A stretch of DNA of 64,000 nt from Halovivax limisalsi (GCF_023093535.1 NZ_CP095757.1:3534001-3598000); one strand, 5' to 3'; numbered from the stretch's first letter, positions 26,197-36,882 are shown. The notes: generated by a model from the letters alone, not told the origin. Numbers and translations: made by a program.

Positions 26197-27405
26197 TCAG
26201 TCGGCCGTCCGGTTCGAACTCGTCGAGCCCATGCGAAGGTCGACGTCGCCGGTGCCGAGCTTGATCGGTTTGCCGACGATGACGTTCTCGGTGACGCCCT
26301 GGAGTTTGTCGACCTCGCCGTGGATCGCCGCGTTGAGCAGGTGATTGACCGTCACCTCGAACGCCGCGCGAGCGAGCACGGAGTCCTTCGACCCGGAGAT
26401 GCCGTGGCGACCGATGGACTCGATCGTCCCCTCGTTGGTCATGATGTCCGCGACCAGCATGAGGTGGCGGACGTTGACGTCGTCCAGCCCCTGCTCGGCC
26501 AGCGTGTTGTTCGTCTCCTCGATGATGATCTCGCGGGCGGCCTCGACGCCCAGGTTGCGGTAGATCTCGTGGATGTTGTTACACGTCGTCCGCGAGGCGT
26601 CGACGCCCTCGATCTCGAGGACGTCGCCGAACGCGGAGCCCTCGGTGTAGAGGACGAACTCCTCGTCGGCGCCCGACGGCGCGTCCGCCATCTCCTCGCG
26701 CCGGATGACGACCCGGGAGACCTCCTCGATGCCCTTGAACGTGATGTCGCGCAGCTCCTCGACCAGCTGGAGCAGGTCGCGGTAGGACGGCTCTTCCGGG
26801 CCGAACTCGATCGTCGTCCCGTTCTGGACCGTCTTCACGCCGAGGTGGTCCTGGATGATCTCCGCGACCTCCTCGGCCGTGATCATCCGCTCTTCGAGCG
26901 TGTCGGCGTTGAGCGAGATGACGACGCGCATGTCGGCGACGTTCGTCGAGACGTCGCCCAGCGCGAGGATCTTCGTCGCCTCGATCTTCCAGACGACCTC
27001 GTGGGCCTTCTCGCGCTCGGTGGCGTACTCCTCCTCCAGGTGGACCGTCATCATCGGCGTGTCCGGCGTCTTCCGCGCGTCGACCAGCTCGATGAGCCGC
27101 GGCAGTCCCTGCGTGACGTCGATCTCCGCGACGCCCGCGTAGTGGAACGTGTTCATCGTCAGCTGAGTCCCCGGTTCGCCGATCGACTGGGCCGAGACGG
27201 TCCCGACGGGATCCAGCGGATCGACGCGGGTGTCGAGGTAGCGGTTCTCGACCGCTCTCGCGACCTCGTCGGCCTGTTCGACGGTGACGTCGTCGCGCTC
27301 GGCCAGCGTCTCGTAGACGCGATCCTTCAGCCGGCGGGGCAGATCGGTGTCCTCCACAACGGCCTCGATATCGTCGTCGAGGCCGAGTTCGGCTGCCTCA
27401 GTCAT
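26197..27405 (-). CDS. rpoA2: DNA-directed RNA polymerase subunit A''
   Basis: A 402-residue C-terminal part of the archaeal large subunit, equal to the bacterial beta-prime C-terminus. Conserved blocks include [30 protein letters not shown] (trigger loop/bridge region), [16 protein letters not shown] and [41 protein letters not shown]. It completes the active centre with subunit A'. No intein is present. Its start overlaps the end of rpoA1 by eight bases. Confidence 0.98.
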   Translation of the reverse strand: MTEAAELGLDDDIEAVVEDTDLPRRLKDRVYETLAERDDVTVEQADEVARAVENRYLDTRVDPLDPVGTVSAQSIGEPGTQLTMNTFHYAGVAEIDVTQGLPRLIELVDARKTPDTPMMTVHLEEEYATEREKAHEVVWKIEATKILALGDVSTNVADMRVVISLNADTLEERMITAEEVAEIIQDHLGVKTVQNGTTIEFGPEEPSYRDLLQLVEELRDITFKGIEEVSRVVIRREEMADAPSGADEEFVLYTEGSAFGDVLEIEGVDASRTTCNNIHEIYRNLGVEAAREIIIEETNNTLAEQGLDDVNVRHLMLVADIMTNEGTIESIGRHGISGSKDSVLARAAFEVTVNHLLNAAIHGEVDKLQGVTENVIVGKPIKLGTGDVDLRMGSTSSNRTAD

Positions 27406-30355
27406 CGGAGCTCACCCCCGCGTCCTCCGCGAGCCGATCGTCGGCGTACTCGGAGAGGTTCGTCGGGCGCGCCTCGGTGCCGAGGAAGCGCTCCTTCTCC
27501 TCCTCGTCCGCGAACTCGCTCTCGAGGACGCGCTGGGTGATCCCCTCGACGTCGATGTCGTGGTCGTCGCCGGAGGAGACCTTCACCGGCGAGGTGCCGT
27601 CCTCGCCGAACTCGAACTGAACGATGGTGTCCGAGGTGTCCCGGACGGTGCCGTCGTACTGCGCTTCGAGTTCCGAGAGCGCGTTGATGAGCCGGCGCTG
27701 CAGGTAGCCGGACTTCGAGGTCCGGACCGCCGTGTCGACCAGGCCCTCGCGGCCGCCCATCGCGTGGAAGAAGAACTCCCGCGGGGTGAGCCCGGCCGTG
27801 TAGGAGTTCTCGACGAAGCCGTGGGCGTCCGCCGAGAGGTCGTTCGGCTCGTAGTGACTCAGGGTGCGATCCTCGTAGCCGCGGTTGATCCGCTCGCCGC
27901 GGACGACCTGCTGGCCGACCGCGCCGGCCATCTGCGTGAGGTTGAGCATCCCACCGCGGGCCCCGGACTCGGCCATGATGACCGCCGGGTTGTCGCCGGT
28001 GAAGTGCTCCTCGGCGATCGTCCCGGCGTTGTCGCGGGCGCGCGAGAGCGTCTGCATGATCTTCATCTCGAGCGTCTCGTCGAGGGTCCGACCCGGCAGG
28101 CTCTCGAGTTCGCCGCGCTCGTAGGCCTCGATCAGCTCCTGGACGCGATCGTAGGCGTCGTCGATCGTCTCGGTGATCTGCTCGCGGGCGGCGGGCTCGA
28201 TCGTCTCGTCGTCGATGCCGATCGAGAACCCGAAGTGCATGATCGTCCGCATCGCGAGCGTCGACAGCTCGTTGATGAAGATCCGCGCGCGAGTATTGCC
28301 GTATACCTTCGTGATCGTGTCGACGATCTCGCCGCCGAAGCCGCCGACCTCGTCCTCGGCGATGGTCCCGGAGACGAGCTGGCCGTTCTCGATGACGACG
28401 TCGTCGACCGTGCCGGTGAACTCGAGGTTCAGGTCGTCGGGTAGCAGCTCCGAGAAGACGGTGCGACCGGTCCAGTACTCGACGCCGTCCTCGTCGACGC
28501 CGTCCGGTTCGGGCAGTTCGTCGACCCGGGTCGCCCGCAGGAGGTCGAGCGCCTGCGTCTCGTTGAAGTGTGGGTTCTCGTGCGTGAGCAGGTAGGTGCC
28601 CGAGATGTGGTCCTGGATGGCGCCGATGATGTTGCCCCCGAAGCGCGGACTCAGGATCTGCTCCTGGACGCGCATGAGGACGCGAGCCTCGGCGCGTGCC
28701 TCCTCGTTCTGTAAGGCGTGCATGTTCATCTCGTCGCCGTCGAAGTCCGCGTTGTACGGCGGACAGACGACGGTGTTCAGCCGGAACGTCTTGTACGGCA
28801 TGACCACGACCTCGTGGGCCATGATCGACATCCGGTGCAGCGACGGCTGGCGATTGAAGATGACGATGTCGCCGTCGACCAGGTGGCGGTTGACCTCCCA
28901 GCCGGGGCCCACCGTCTGCACGCCCTCGTCCTCGGCCTGGTCGGTCATGCCGGCCAGCGCTTCGGCGTTCTTCTCGGTGACCTTCAGTCGCCGGCCGTCC
29001 GGGCGGCGGACGTAGTTCGCGCCGGGATGCTCGTTCGGTCCGTTTGCGACGTACCGGCGCGCTTCCTCGACGTTGCGCTCGGTGACGAGCATCGTCTGGG
29101 TCATCTCGGTCGCGACGCGGTCGGGGACGCCGACCTCGTTGAGCGAGAGGGTCGGATCCGGCGAGATGACGGTTCGCGCGGAGAAGTTCACGCGCTTCCC
29201 GGACAGGCTCCCCCGGAAGCGGCCCTCCTTGCCCTTCAGACGCTGGCTGAGGGTCTTGAGCGGGCGGCCGGAGCGGTGTCGCGCCGGCGGCGTGCCCGAA
29301 ATCTCGTTGTCCATGAAGGTGGTGACGTGGTACTGCAGGAGCTCCCAGAGGTCCTCGATGATCAGCTGGGGCGCGCCCGCCTCGCGGTTCTCCATGAAGC
29401 GCTGGTTGATGCGGATGATGTCGACCAGCTTGTGCGTGAGGTCGTCCTCGGAGCGCTGGCCGTTGTCGAGCGTGATCGACGGCCGCGCGGTCACCGGCGG
29501 CACCGGCAGGACGGTGAGGATCATCCACTCGGGGCGCGAACGCTCCGAGTCGATGCCTAGCACCTCGATGTCCTCGTCCGGGATATTCTCGAACCAGTCG
29601 CGGATGTCGCTCGGCATCAGCTTGTTCGTGTCCTCCTCGGTGAGGTCGATGCCGAGCGCCTTCTCGATCGCCTCGCGCTGTTCCTCGCGCGGACGGAACG
29701 AGCCCGAGAGGATCTCGTTGATTCGCGTGAGGTCGATCTCGGTCTTCTCGGCGAGTTCGTCCGGCGTCGTGCGCTCGACGCCCGCCTCCTCGTCGCCCTG
29801 CATCGCGCCGGCGATGCGCTGGGAGTACTCGCTGGCCAGCACCTCCTGGACCTCGTAGTAGGTCGTCGGCTTCTCGTGGTCGATGTCGTACTGCACCTCG
29901 CCGCAGAACGGACAGCGATCCTTCTTTCGCGCCTGCCGGATCGCCGCCTTCGTCACGTCGTTCAGATCGCGACCCAGCTTTCGCGTCTGGTCGATCTGGT
30001 CGCGAAACTCGTCGCGCTCGTCCTCCGTGAGAAGCAGGCGCGAACACTCCCGGCAGGTACCCCGAAGCAGCCGGCGGATGAGCTTCGTGAAGCCGACGTG
30101 GATCACCGGCGCGGCCAGTTCGATGTGGCCGAAGTGGCCGTTACAGGACCCCGAGTGCTTGCCGCAGGTTTTGCACTCCAGTCCGGGATCGATCACGCCG
30201 AGACGCGGGTCCATTAGCCCCATGTCGATGGGGAACCCGTCGTCGTCGTAGGTGTCGGCGGTGATGATCTTCGTCGCGCTCATGTCACGGTACTCCTCGG
30301 GCTCCATGAGCCCGAAGTCGATCGATCCGATGTCTTTCGGTGTGCTCTGTCTCAT
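27398..30355 (-). CDS. rpoA1: DNA-directed RNA polymerase subunit A'
   Basis: A 985-residue protein. Zinc-binding clusters in the clamp are present ([36 protein letters not shown]). The catalytic magnesium motif [12 protein letters not shown] is intact. Other landmarks are the lid/rudder region [16 protein letters not shown] and the bridge helix near [28 protein letters not shown]. It carries the active site of transcription. It follows rpoB1 with one base between the two genes. No intein is present. Confidence 0.98.
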   Translation of the reverse strand: MRQSTPKDIGSIDFGLMEPEEYRDMSATKIITADTYDDDGFPIDMGLMDPRLGVIDPGLECKTCGKHSGSCNGHFGHIELAAPVIHVGFTKLIRRLLRGTCRECSRLLLTEDERDEFRDQIDQTRKLGRDLNDVTKAAIRQARKKDRCPFCGEVQYDIDHEKPTTYYEVQEVLASEYSQRIAGAMQGDEEAGVERTTPDELAEKTEIDLTRINEILSGSFRPREEQREAIEKALGIDLTEEDTNKLMPSDIRDWFENIPDEDIEVLGIDSERSRPEWMILTVLPVPPVTARPSITLDNGQRSEDDLTHKLVDIIRINQRFMENREAGAPQLIIEDLWELLQYHVTTFMDNEISGTPPARHRSGRPLKTLSQRLKGKEGRFRGSLSGKRVNFSARTVISPDPTLSLNEVGVPDRVATEMTQTMLVTERNVEEARRYVANGPNEHPGANYVRRPDGRRLKVTEKNAEALAGMTDQAEDEGVQTVGPGWEVNRHLVDGDIVIFNRQPSLHRMSIMAHEVVVMPYKTFRLNTVVCPPYNADFDGDEMNMHALQNEEARAEARVLMRVQEQILSPRFGGNIIGAIQDHISGTYLLTHENPHFNETQALDLLRATRVDELPEPDGVDEDGVEYWTGRTVFSELLPDDLNLEFTGTVDDVVIENGQLVSGTIAEDEVGGFGGEIVDTITKVYGNTRARIFINELSTLAMRTIMHFGFSIGIDDETIEPAAREQITETIDDAYDRVQELIEAYERGELESLPGRTLDETLEMKIMQTLSRARDNAGTIAEEHFTGDNPAVIMAESGARGGMLNLTQMAGAVGQQVVRGERINRGYEDRTLSHYEPNDLSADAHGFVENSYTAGLTPREFFFHAMGGREGLVDTAVRTSKSGYLQRRLINALSELEAQYDGTVRDTSDTIVQFEFGEDGTSPVKVSSGDDHDIDVEGITQRVLESEFADEEEKERFLGTEARPTNLSEYADDRLAEDAGVSSDD

Positions 30356-30356
30356 C

Positions 30357-32189
30357 TTAGACGGCGTCCTCCAGTTCCAGTCGCGGCGCGATTCCCAGGG
30401 CCTTCATCTCGTCTAAGAGGAGCTTGAAGGCGTAGCTCATCTCGATTTCGTGGATGTCCGTCTCCTCGCCGCAGTTCGGACAGTAGACGCGGCGCTGGTC
30501 GACGTTCTCGACCGCGCTCATCCCGCAGTTACCGCAGACGTGGATGTACTCGCGGTCGGACTCGTCGAGCAGGCGCTCCTTGAGCGTCAGCGCCGCCCCG
30601 TGCCCGATGAAGACGTCCCGCTCCATCTCCCCGATGCGGAGCCCGCCCTCGCGGGCGCGTCCCTCGGTCGGCTGTCTCGTCAGCACCTGCACGGGACCGC
30701 GCGAGCGGGCGTGCAGCTTGTTCGAGACCATGTGGTAGAGCTTCTGGTAGAAGATCACGCCGACGAAGATTTCGGCCTCGATCTTCTCGCCGGTGACGCC
30801 CGAGTACATGACCTCCTTGCCGGCCGAGTCGAAGCCGGCCTCCTCGAGCCCGTCGCGGAGTTCGTCCTCGTCCTCGCCGAGGAACGGCGTCCCGTCGACG
30901 CGCCGGCCCTCCATCGAGCCGAGCTTGCCGCCGATCATCTCGAGGATGTGCCCGACGGTCATCCGCGAGGGCAACGCGTGGGGGTTCAGCACGAGGTCGG
31001 GGACGACGCCCTCCTCGGTGAAGGGCATGTCCTCCTGAGGCGCGAGGTGGCCGACGACGCCCTTCTGGCCGTGCCGGCTGGCGAACTTGTCGCCGAGTTC
31101 GGGGATGCGCTCGTCGCGCACGGAGACCTTCGAGAGCTTCGAGCCGTCCTCGCCCTCCATCAGCGTGACCGTGTCCACGACCCCGCTCTCGCCGGAGCGC
31201 ATCGTCACCGACGTCTCGCGGCGCTTCTGGGGAGAGAGTCCGCCCATGTCGTCCGGTTCCTCGAGGAATCGCGGCGGACTGGTCTTGCCCAGCAGGACGG
31301 AGTTCTCGTCGACGACCGTCTCGGGATTGACCAGGCCGTCCTCGTCCAGGTGCGCGTAGGCCTCCTCGCCGCGGGCCCCGCGGACGTCCTGGGAGGGTAT
31401 CTCGAAGCGGTCCTCCTGGCCGCCGGGGTAGCGCCGCTCCTCGCCCTCGTAGGTCCGGAAGAAGTGCGAGCGGGCGAGGCCGCGCTCGACGGACGCCTTG
31501 TTCATGACCAGCGCGTCCTCGATGTTAAAGCCCTCGTAGCTCATCACGGCCACGACGAAGTTCTGGGCGGCGGGCCGGCGGTCGAAGCCGATCTGCTCGG
31601 TGGTCTGGGTCTTGACCATCGAGAGCTGCGGGTAGTGCAGCAGGTGCTGGCGAGTGTCCGGTCGGATCCGGTAGTTCGCGCTCGGCAGCCCCAGCGACTG
31701 CTTGACCATCCCCGCCCCCATCGTGATGCGCGGGCTCGCGTTGTGCTCGGGGTATGGGATCATCCCCGCGCCGATCCCGAAGATCAGCTGCGGGTCGATC
31801 TCGAGGTGCGTGTGTCGCTCGTTCAGGTCGTCCTCGTCGACGGCGACGTAGATGTCCTCTTCCTCCTCGGCGTCGATGAACTCGATGTAGCCGTGGGCGA
31901 CCAGGTCCTCGAACTCCAGGTCGCCGTCCTCGAGCGCCTCGATCTCGGACTCGGTGATGCGCGGCTCGCCGTCCTCGACGACGATCAGCGGCCGGCGGGC
32001 CCGCCCGGCGTCGGCGTTGACGATCACTTCGCGCGTGCGCTCTTTCACCGAGACGTTGACCATCTCGCTGACGTCGCCGACGCGACGCGCCTCGCGGATC
32101 TGTTCGGCCAGTTCGTGCGGGTCCGGGTGGGTGCCCACCAGCGACCCGTTGACGTACACCTTCGCCTCTCGCTGTTGTTGACTCGCCAT
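30357..32189 (-). CDS. rpoB1: DNA-directed RNA polymerase subunit B'
   Basis: A 610-residue C-terminal part of the split archaeal second subunit. Landmarks are [28 protein letters not shown], the [15 protein letters not shown] switch region and a C-terminal zinc ribbon ([23 protein letters not shown]). It contributes the hybrid-binding domain and NTP entry side of the polymerase. The split from B'' is typical of halophiles and methanogens. One base separates it from rpoB2. Confidence 0.98.
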   Translation of the reverse strand: MASQQQREAKVYVNGSLVGTHPDPHELAEQIREARRVGDVSEMVNVSVKERTREVIVNADAGRARRPLIVVEDGEPRITESEIEALEDGDLEFEDLVAHGYIEFIDAEEEEDIYVAVDEDDLNERHTHLEIDPQLIFGIGAGMIPYPEHNASPRITMGAGMVKQSLGLPSANYRIRPDTRQHLLHYPQLSMVKTQTTEQIGFDRRPAAQNFVVAVMSYEGFNIEDALVMNKASVERGLARSHFFRTYEGEERRYPGGQEDRFEIPSQDVRGARGEEAYAHLDEDGLVNPETVVDENSVLLGKTSPPRFLEEPDDMGGLSPQKRRETSVTMRSGESGVVDTVTLMEGEDGSKLSKVSVRDERIPELGDKFASRHGQKGVVGHLAPQEDMPFTEEGVVPDLVLNPHALPSRMTVGHILEMIGGKLGSMEGRRVDGTPFLGEDEDELRDGLEEAGFDSAGKEVMYSGVTGEKIEAEIFVGVIFYQKLYHMVSNKLHARSRGPVQVLTRQPTEGRAREGGLRIGEMERDVFIGHGAALTLKERLLDESDREYIHVCGNCGMSAVENVDQRRVYCPNCGEETDIHEIEMSYAFKLLLDEMKALGIAPRLELEDAV

Positions 32190-32190
32190 G

Positions 32191-33759
32191 TTAGTCGTCC
32201 GCCGGTGTTCGGTTGGCGTGCTCGAGCCCGGGGATGCCCTCGACCCCCATCGACGCCAGTTCTCGTTTGAGTGCCTGTTCGTCAGCGACGTTCTGGGAGA
32301 GCTCCATCGCCTGCGCGAAGTTCTTCACCAGGCCGCAGTTCGGTCCCTCCGGCGTCTCGGAGGGACAGATGCGACCCCACTGGGTCGCGTGTAAGTCCCG
32401 CGCCTCGAAGTGCGGTTGCGAGCGCGACAGCGGCGAACGGAGCCGGCGCAGGTGGCTCAGCACGCCCATGTAGTCCGTTCGGTCGACCAGCTGACTCACG
32501 CCGGAGCGGCCGCCGACCCAGTTGCCCGTCGCGATCGGGTGCTCCAGACGCTCGGTCAGGACGTCCGAGCGGACGACCGTGTTGACCGAGAGCTGCCGGT
32601 TTCGCATGTTGGCGCGCTCGAGCTGGTACTTCACGTCCCGGGCCAGCTTGTTCAGCGCCGTCCGGAACAGGTCCTTCATCAGGTCGCCCGAGACCTTCAG
32701 GCGCTTGTTCGCGTAGTGGTCCTTGTCGTCGGCCTCTCGCCGGCCGAGCGCGAGTTCGAAACACGCCTCGGCCATCCGACAGAGGTAGTGAGCCTTGTTG
32801 ATGCGGACGTCCTCCTCCTCGACGCCCTCCTCGTGGAGGTGCGGCAGGAGGTAGCGGTCGATGACGTAGTTCGCGCGCTTGAGCTGGTAGTTCTTGCCCT
32901 GCCCGGAGGCGACGCGCTTGCCCAGCTCCTCGATGGCCTCCTCCTCGGTCTGGACCTCGGCCTCCTCCAGGTTCTCCAGCATGTACTTGACGATCTCGGG
33001 GTCGTTCGAGACCTTGTGGACGATCTCCTCGTCGGACTCGAGCCCGAGCGCCCGGACGAGCGTGACGAAGTTGATCGATCCGGATACCGAGGGGAAGGAT
33101 ACCTCGAGCAGACCGTTTCGGGTACGCTCGCAGAGCACGAGCGCGCGGTAGCCGCGGCGCTGGGAGAAGGTCTTCGCGACCTGGATCTCGTCGCCGTACT
33201 TGGTGTCGTACTCGGCGAGGATCTTGTTCGGCGCGAGGTCCTCGCTGGTCATCAGCACGCGCTCGGAGCCGTTCACGATGAAGTAGCCGCCGGGGTCGGC
33301 GGGGTCCTCGCCGATCTCGACGAGCTCCTCGTCGGAGAAGCCCGCGATGTTGCACTTCTCGGAGCCGACCATGATCGGCATGCGGCCGATCTTCGTCTCG
33401 GTCTGGTCGACGACGCGCTCGTCGCCCTCCTCGCCCTTGACGATCGCCATCTCCATGAAGACGGGCGCGGAGTAGGTGATGTTGCGCAGGCGCGCCTCCT
33501 GGGGATAGAGCAGCTCCTCGCTGCCGTCGGCCTCCCGCACGCGCGGGGTCACGACGCGCACGTCGCCCAGCTCGACGAAGACGGGCTCCTCGCCCTCCTT
33601 GTCGCCGATGTCCGTGTCGATCGTCTCCTTCTCGTCGACGACCCGCTGCATCCCCCGGTTGAGGAAGGAGTTGAACGAGCGGAAGTGGTGCTCTGCCAGT
33701 CGATCCGCCGAGAAGTACTCCCGGGAGATCGTCCGTCGGTCGCTTCGGTCTACACTCAT
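32191..33759 (-). CDS. rpoB2: DNA-directed RNA polymerase subunit B''
   Basis: A 522-residue N-terminal half of the second subunit, with lobe and protrusion domains ([40 protein letters not shown]) and the fork region [45 protein letters not shown], where the rifampicin-type pocket lies. Its ATG overlaps the stop of rpoH (TAATG), so translation is coupled. Confidence 0.98.
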   Translation of the reverse strand: MSVDRSDRRTISREYFSADRLAEHHFRSFNSFLNRGMQRVVDEKETIDTDIGDKEGEEPVFVELGDVRVVTPRVREADGSEELLYPQEARLRNITYSAPVFMEMAIVKGEEGDERVVDQTETKIGRMPIMVGSEKCNIAGFSDEELVEIGEDPADPGGYFIVNGSERVLMTSEDLAPNKILAEYDTKYGDEIQVAKTFSQRRGYRALVLCERTRNGLLEVSFPSVSGSINFVTLVRALGLESDEEIVHKVSNDPEIVKYMLENLEEAEVQTEEEAIEELGKRVASGQGKNYQLKRANYVIDRYLLPHLHEEGVEEEDVRINKAHYLCRMAEACFELALGRREADDKDHYANKRLKVSGDLMKDLFRTALNKLARDVKYQLERANMRNRQLSVNTVVRSDVLTERLEHPIATGNWVGGRSGVSQLVDRTDYMGVLSHLRRLRSPLSRSQPHFEARDLHATQWGRICPSETPEGPNCGLVKNFAQAMELSQNVADEQALKRELASMGVEGIPGLEHANRTPADD

Positions 33760-33986
33760 TAGTCTACCACCAGTCGGTACACGACGGCCTGGTCGGTCGT
33801 GCGCGAGTCGCGGACGATCTCGATCACGTCGCCGACGTCGGCCGCGTCGGGCAGCGCGGGATCGGATCGTTTGATCTTCGGTAAGTCGGTGCGGTCGATG
33901 TCGTATTCGTCCAGCACGTCCTCGACGGCCGATTCGTCGAGGACCGAGTGCTCCGGGACGAGTTCGTGTTGGCTTACGTCTACCAT
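33759..33986 (-). CDS. rpoH: DNA-directed RNA polymerase subunit H (Rpo5)
   Basis: A 75-residue archaeal subunit H, equal to the C-terminal domain of eukaryotic Rpb5. Conserved segments are [42 protein letters not shown] and the C-terminal AVVYRLVV. It sits at the jaw of the polymerase. It is the first gene of the operon rpoH-B''-B'-A'-A''-nusA-(rps12-rps7). Confidence 0.98.
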   Translation of the reverse strand: MVDVSQHELVPEHSVLDESAVEDVLDEYDIDRTDLPKIKRSDPALPDAADVGDVIEIVRDSRTTDQAVVYRLVVD

Positions 33987-34333
33987 GTGTGGGTCAGGGG
34001 CTGGCTGTCAGCTATCGGGAGAGAAGTGGCTGTCACGAGATACTACAGCCAGCTACCGGCCCCGGGCATTTAAGAATTACTAACCGGCCGCGGGCAGCAC
34101 CGCTCTCCGCTCCGCGCACAGCGGCGGGGAACGCTTGCTCACACCGTCGACTACCGCATAAACCTATAAATCCCTTTGGGAGCCTGTCACCCAACGGACG
34201 GAACGGCCTGGCAATTGTCATCCACCGTGGCTTATAGGTGAAGTGATCAGCAGTCACACGCATTCTCACCGCATCAACGACCCTCGACCGGACGAAATCG
34301 CGAGCCAGCTCGCAACCGTACGATCACTCATAT
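33987..34333. promoter_or_regulatory. Promoter region of the RNA polymerase operon, with facing TATA-like boxes
   Basis: No gene is supported. TTCTTAAATG on the minus strand (about 34068-34077) is a likely TATA box for rpoH, giving a leader of roughly 55-60 bases. Further right, ACCTATAA (34162-34169) and its exact complement TTATAGGT (34232-34239) face each other across 62 bases; each reads as a TATA box on its own strand, so a short convergent transcript or a divergent control point is possible. Confidence 0.45.
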
Positions 34334-34378
34334 CTGCTATATCCCCGTTCACGGGAGAACAGGTCGAATATATAGCAG
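34334..34378. promoter_or_regulatory. 9-bp inverted repeat enclosing the promoter of the small membrane protein
   Basis: CTGCTATAT (34334-34342) and its exact complement ATATAGCAG (34370-34378) are separated by 27 bases. The right arm overlaps the TATA-like box AATATATA that lies about 27 bases before the next ATG. A repressor bound here would block that promoter. Confidence 0.45.
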
Positions 34379-34400
34379 TGGCAATGACCGTCAGACAGCA

Positions 34401-34691
34401 ATGGACGCCAAAGACGATCCGAGTGGAGATATCCGCCTGCAGTTGTCGCCCGGCGAATTTCAACAGGTCGTACAGAGCGCCGTTCAGGCGGCGATTCTCG
34501 ATATCATGATATTCCTCGCCGGACTGGCCGCCACCTGGATGTTCGTCATCATGGGACTCGGAAATATCGTCGACGGACCGGGATTGCACGGGGACGTGTT
34601 CGGGGTCCTGAGCATCGGGTTCGGACTCTTCATCTTCTGGTTGGCCGTGCTCGACGGATCGATCCCACGTCGAATGCCGATCGGTCGGTGA
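34401..34691 (+). CDS. Small two-helix membrane protein, unknown function
   Basis: A 96-residue protein: a charged N-terminus with an amphipathic helix (SPGEFQQVVQSAVQAAI), then two hydrophobic segments (IMIFLAGLAATWMFVIMGLG and VFGVLSIGFGLFIFWLAVL) and a basic tail (PRRMPIGR). No family is recognised. The AATATATA box at the leaderless distance, within an inverted repeat, supports real expression. It lies between the RNA polymerase operon promoter and tRNA-Asp. Confidence 0.6.
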   Translation: MDAKDDPSGDIRLQLSPGEFQQVVQSAVQAAILDIMIFLAGLAATWMFVIMGLGNIVDGPGLHGDVFGVLSIGFGLFIFWLAVLDGSIPRRMPIGR

Positions 34692-34839
34692 TGGACCAGT
34701 CCGTTACCGCCGGCGGGTCGAGGATCCCAGCCGCCGCATCGGACGCAGAAACCGCCCGACCGCGTTGCGCGAGTACACCTGCCACACCGCCATCGATTGG
34801 AAAGCCTTATACATATCTCCCGGATACGTAGGAGTGCAG

Positions 34840-34912
34840 GCCCGGGTGGTGTAGTGGCCCATCATACAACCCTGTCACGGTTGTGACGCGGGTTCAAATC
34901 CCGCCTCGGGCG
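34840..34912 (+). tRNA. tRNA-Asp (GTC)
   Basis: A 73-base cloverleaf without intron. The acceptor arms GCCCGGG and CTCGGGC pair (one G-T), the anticodon stem CAACC/GGTTG encloses CTGTCAC with anticodon GTC, the T arm is CGGGT TCAAATC CCG-like, and the discriminator is G. A TTATACAT box lies about 30 bases upstream. Its last 22 bases recur twice downstream, so the gene has served as an integration site. Confidence 0.95.
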
Positions 34913-35046
34913 CTTCTTCGATTGCTACTCCGTGAGCGACCGGCATAGCCGTGTCGCGAACATCCGAAATCGAAGAGCGGCGGAAACGGGATTTGAGCCC
35001 TGTCAGTCGCGCGCAGCGAACGAAGTGAGCGAGCACGTCTGACTTC

Positions 35047-35068
35047 GGTTCAAATCCCGCCTCGGGCG
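35047..35068 (+). repeat. First downstream copy of the tRNA-Asp 3' end (att-like)
   Basis: 22 of 22 bases match tRNA-Asp positions 34891-34912, covering the T arm and 3' acceptor strand (GGTTCAAATCCCG through CTCGGGCG). The rest of the tRNA is absent, so it cannot form a tRNA. Confidence 0.9.
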
Positions 35069-35206
35069 TCTTCTTCCGCGAACTATCTCGACGAGCACCG
35101 CATAGCCTGTGCTCGATATCCGTGAGTGAAACAGACCCTACAAAAGGATTTGAATCAGAGAGAGCGCAGTCTTGCGAACGAAGTGAGCAAGGAAGCGATC
35201 GACCGT

Positions 35207-35228
35207 GGTTCAAATCCCGCCTCGGGCG
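35207..35228 (+). repeat. Second downstream copy of the tRNA-Asp 3' end (att-like)
   Basis: Again 22 of 22 bases match the end of tRNA-Asp. It lies 160 bases after the first copy and 157 bases before the nuclease gene, marking the outer edge of the scar region. Confidence 0.9.
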
Positions 35229-35384
35229 CTTTCTGCTGCCGCCAAAAACGAGAGAGGAGCATAGCGACGAGCGACTGCGTGGGGAGCAAACGAACCAGGC
35301 TCTGAAGGACAGTGTTCACAATATCAGTCGAGGGGCGCCTACCTATTCCGCAGGTTCATATCCGAGAGCGATGCCAGCGCCGAC

Positions 35385-35792
35385 ATGGCGAATTCGAAGG
35401 ACGTCGGTGACGAGACAGAGGCAAAGGTCATCTCCGCGGCGATTTCGGCGGGATACAGTGTCTCGATCCCGTTCGGTGATAACGACAAGTACGATCTGGT
35501 GTTAGACGATGGCGACGAACTGCTCCGAGTACAATGTAAGACCGCCTGGGAGAACAAATCGGAGACGATCCGTTTTAATACTCACTCCCAGACCACGAAG
35601 GAGGGGGCGTACCACGAGGCGACGTATCAGGACGCCATCGACGCGTTCCTCGTCAGATACCCGCCTGACGAACGGTTTTTCTGGATTGACGCCGCGGACG
35701 CGACGACACAGAAGATGGAACTCCGATTCGACGGAACGATCGATCATCCGTCGATCAACTGGGCCGTCGAGTACGAATTGGACTGGGAATAG
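35385..35792 (+). CDS. PD-(D/E)XK family endonuclease-like protein
   Basis: A 135-residue protein matching the small PD-(D/E)XK nucleases found in haloarchaea (group I intron endonuclease-like family). Catalytic pieces are visible: an early glutamate in DVGDETEAKVISAAI, the aspartate of NDKYDLVL and the QxK of LLRVQCKTAW. It could be a Holliday-junction-resolvase-like or homing nuclease. It lies directly beyond the att-like repeats of tRNA-Asp and is probably cargo left by an integrated element. A CATATC box at the leaderless distance supports the ATG. The natural target is unknown. Confidence 0.78.
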   Translation: MANSKDVGDETEAKVISAAISAGYSVSIPFGDNDKYDLVLDDGDELLRVQCKTAWENKSETIRFNTHSQTTKEGAYHEATYQDAIDAFLVRYPPDERFFWIDAADATTQKMELRFDGTIDHPSINWAVEYELDWE

Positions 35793-35859
35793 TATCCATA
35801 CCCCGGCATGTAGCCGCGCCAGCAGCGTTTCTGTAAGGTGATGCATACCGTGGTCCCCA

Positions 35860-35865
35860 CTTAAG
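35860..35865 (+). promoter_or_regulatory. TATA-like box of the PrsW-family gene
   Basis: CTTAAG is centred about 27 bases before the ATG, fitting leaderless transcription. Confidence 0.45.
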
Positions 35866-35889
35866 TTCCATTTTCCCGAATACGTACCC

Positions 35890-36882
35890 ATGAGCGCCGA
35901 CGAGACGGATCCCGTTCAGGATGGTGACACGGAGATGGATCTCTACGGGATCACGACGTGGGAGCGACGGTCGCGGCTCGATACGCTGTCGGTCTGGATC
36001 TACTGGCTGGCCGTGCGGTTGGGCCAGGGGCTCGTCGTGGGCCTCGCGCTGGCCACGCTGTTCGCCGTCGGCGGCGTCGGCGCCCTCACGGACCCGGCCA
36101 TCGGCGCGCTCACGGTCGTCTCCGCGCTGCCGGCGTTCGCGCTCGCGATCTACGTCTGGTACAGCGACGTCACGACCAGCGAACCGGCCTCGCTGCTTTC
36201 GATCACGTTCCTGCTCGCCGTCGTGCTGGCCGGCTTCGCGGCGGTCCTTAACGGCCTGCTCCAGCCGCTGTTCGGCGGGCTCGGCGTCGTCGGCGTCGTC
36301 CTGTTCTTCTACCTCGTCGTCGGACCGGTCGAGGAGACGATCAAACTGCTCGCGGTGCGACTGTACGCCTACACCGACGATCGGTTCGGCGCGGTCGTCG
36401 ACGGGGCGGTCTACGGGGCGGTCGCCGGGCTCGGGTTCGCGACGATCGAGAACGCCCTCTACATCGGTCGCGCGGTCGCCGAGGTCGGCGGCGTCCCGCT
36501 CGGTCTGGAGCTGATCGGCGTCGGCGGCGACATCACGGCGACGCGGGCGCTGGCGGGTCCGGGTCACGTCGTCTACTCCGCGTTCGCGGGGTACTACCTC
36601 GGGCTGGCGAAGTTCAACCCCGGAAAGCGGGGCCCGATCGTCGTCAAGGGAATCCTCGTCGCGGCGCTGATCCACGCGACCTACAACGCGACTGTGACCC
36701 TGGGAACGTCGCTGATCCGGTCGGCGACCGGGCTCTCGGAGTTCGCCGCGTTCGTCGCCTTCGTCCTCGGGTACGTGGGCTTCTTCGGTCTCCTCCTCGT
36801 TCGGAAATTATCGCGGTATCGGACGGCGTACCGGCGCGCCGACGCGACCGCGTCGAACCCCGTCGACACCGATGCCGAGTGA
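35890..36882 (+). CDS. PrsW-family intramembrane metalloprotease
   Basis: A 330-residue membrane protein with about eight helices. The PrsW/CPBP-like motifs are clear: VGPVEETIKLLAVR (EExxK), LGFATIENALYI (FxxxEN), GHVVYSAFAGYYLG and ALIHATYNA, supplying glutamates and histidines for zinc. PrsW in Bacillus cleaves an anti-sigma factor; archaea lack that pathway, so the substrate is unknown. The N-terminus is a cytosolic acidic tail. Confidence 0.88.
   Translation: MSADETDPVQDGDTEMDLYGITTWERRSRLDTLSVWIYWLAVRLGQGLVVGLALATLFAVGGVGALTDPAIGALTVVSALPAFALAIYVWYSDVTTSEPASLLSITFLLAVVLAGFAAVLNGLLQPLFGGLGVVGVVLFFYLVVGPVEETIKLLAVRLYAYTDDRFGAVVDGAVYGAVAGLGFATIENALYIGRAVAEVGGVPLGLELIGVGGDITATRALAGPGHVVYSAFAGYYLGLAKFNPGKRGPIVVKGILVAALIHATYNATVTLGTSLIRSATGLSEFAAFVAFVLGYVGFFGLLLVRKLSRYRTAYRRADATASNPVDTDAE

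Larger units (their letters stand above)
34913..35384 (+). mobile_element. Scar region with tandem partial tRNA-Asp ends
   Basis: No gene here. Two related segments of about 156 and 160 bases each end in an exact copy of the last 22 bases of tRNA-Asp. Both segments also share CATAGCC, GGATTTGA and GAACGAAGTGAGC in the same order, so they are diverged tandem units. GGATTTGA is complementary to TTCAAATCC within each repeated tRNA end, giving an imperfect inverted repeat about 60-80 bases across. This looks like attachment-site remnants from successive integration and loss of elements. A TATA-like box for the nuclease gene lies at 35357-35362. Confidence 0.65.

Noticed and set aside
34033-34269. 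A 78-codon minus-strand frame upstream of rpoH
   Set aside because: It spans the promoter region with its TATA-like boxes, is not acidic like real proteins here and matches nothing known.
35047-35228. Two further tRNA-Asp genes
   Set aside because: Only the last 22 bases are present; D and anticodon arms are missing, so no cloverleaf can form.
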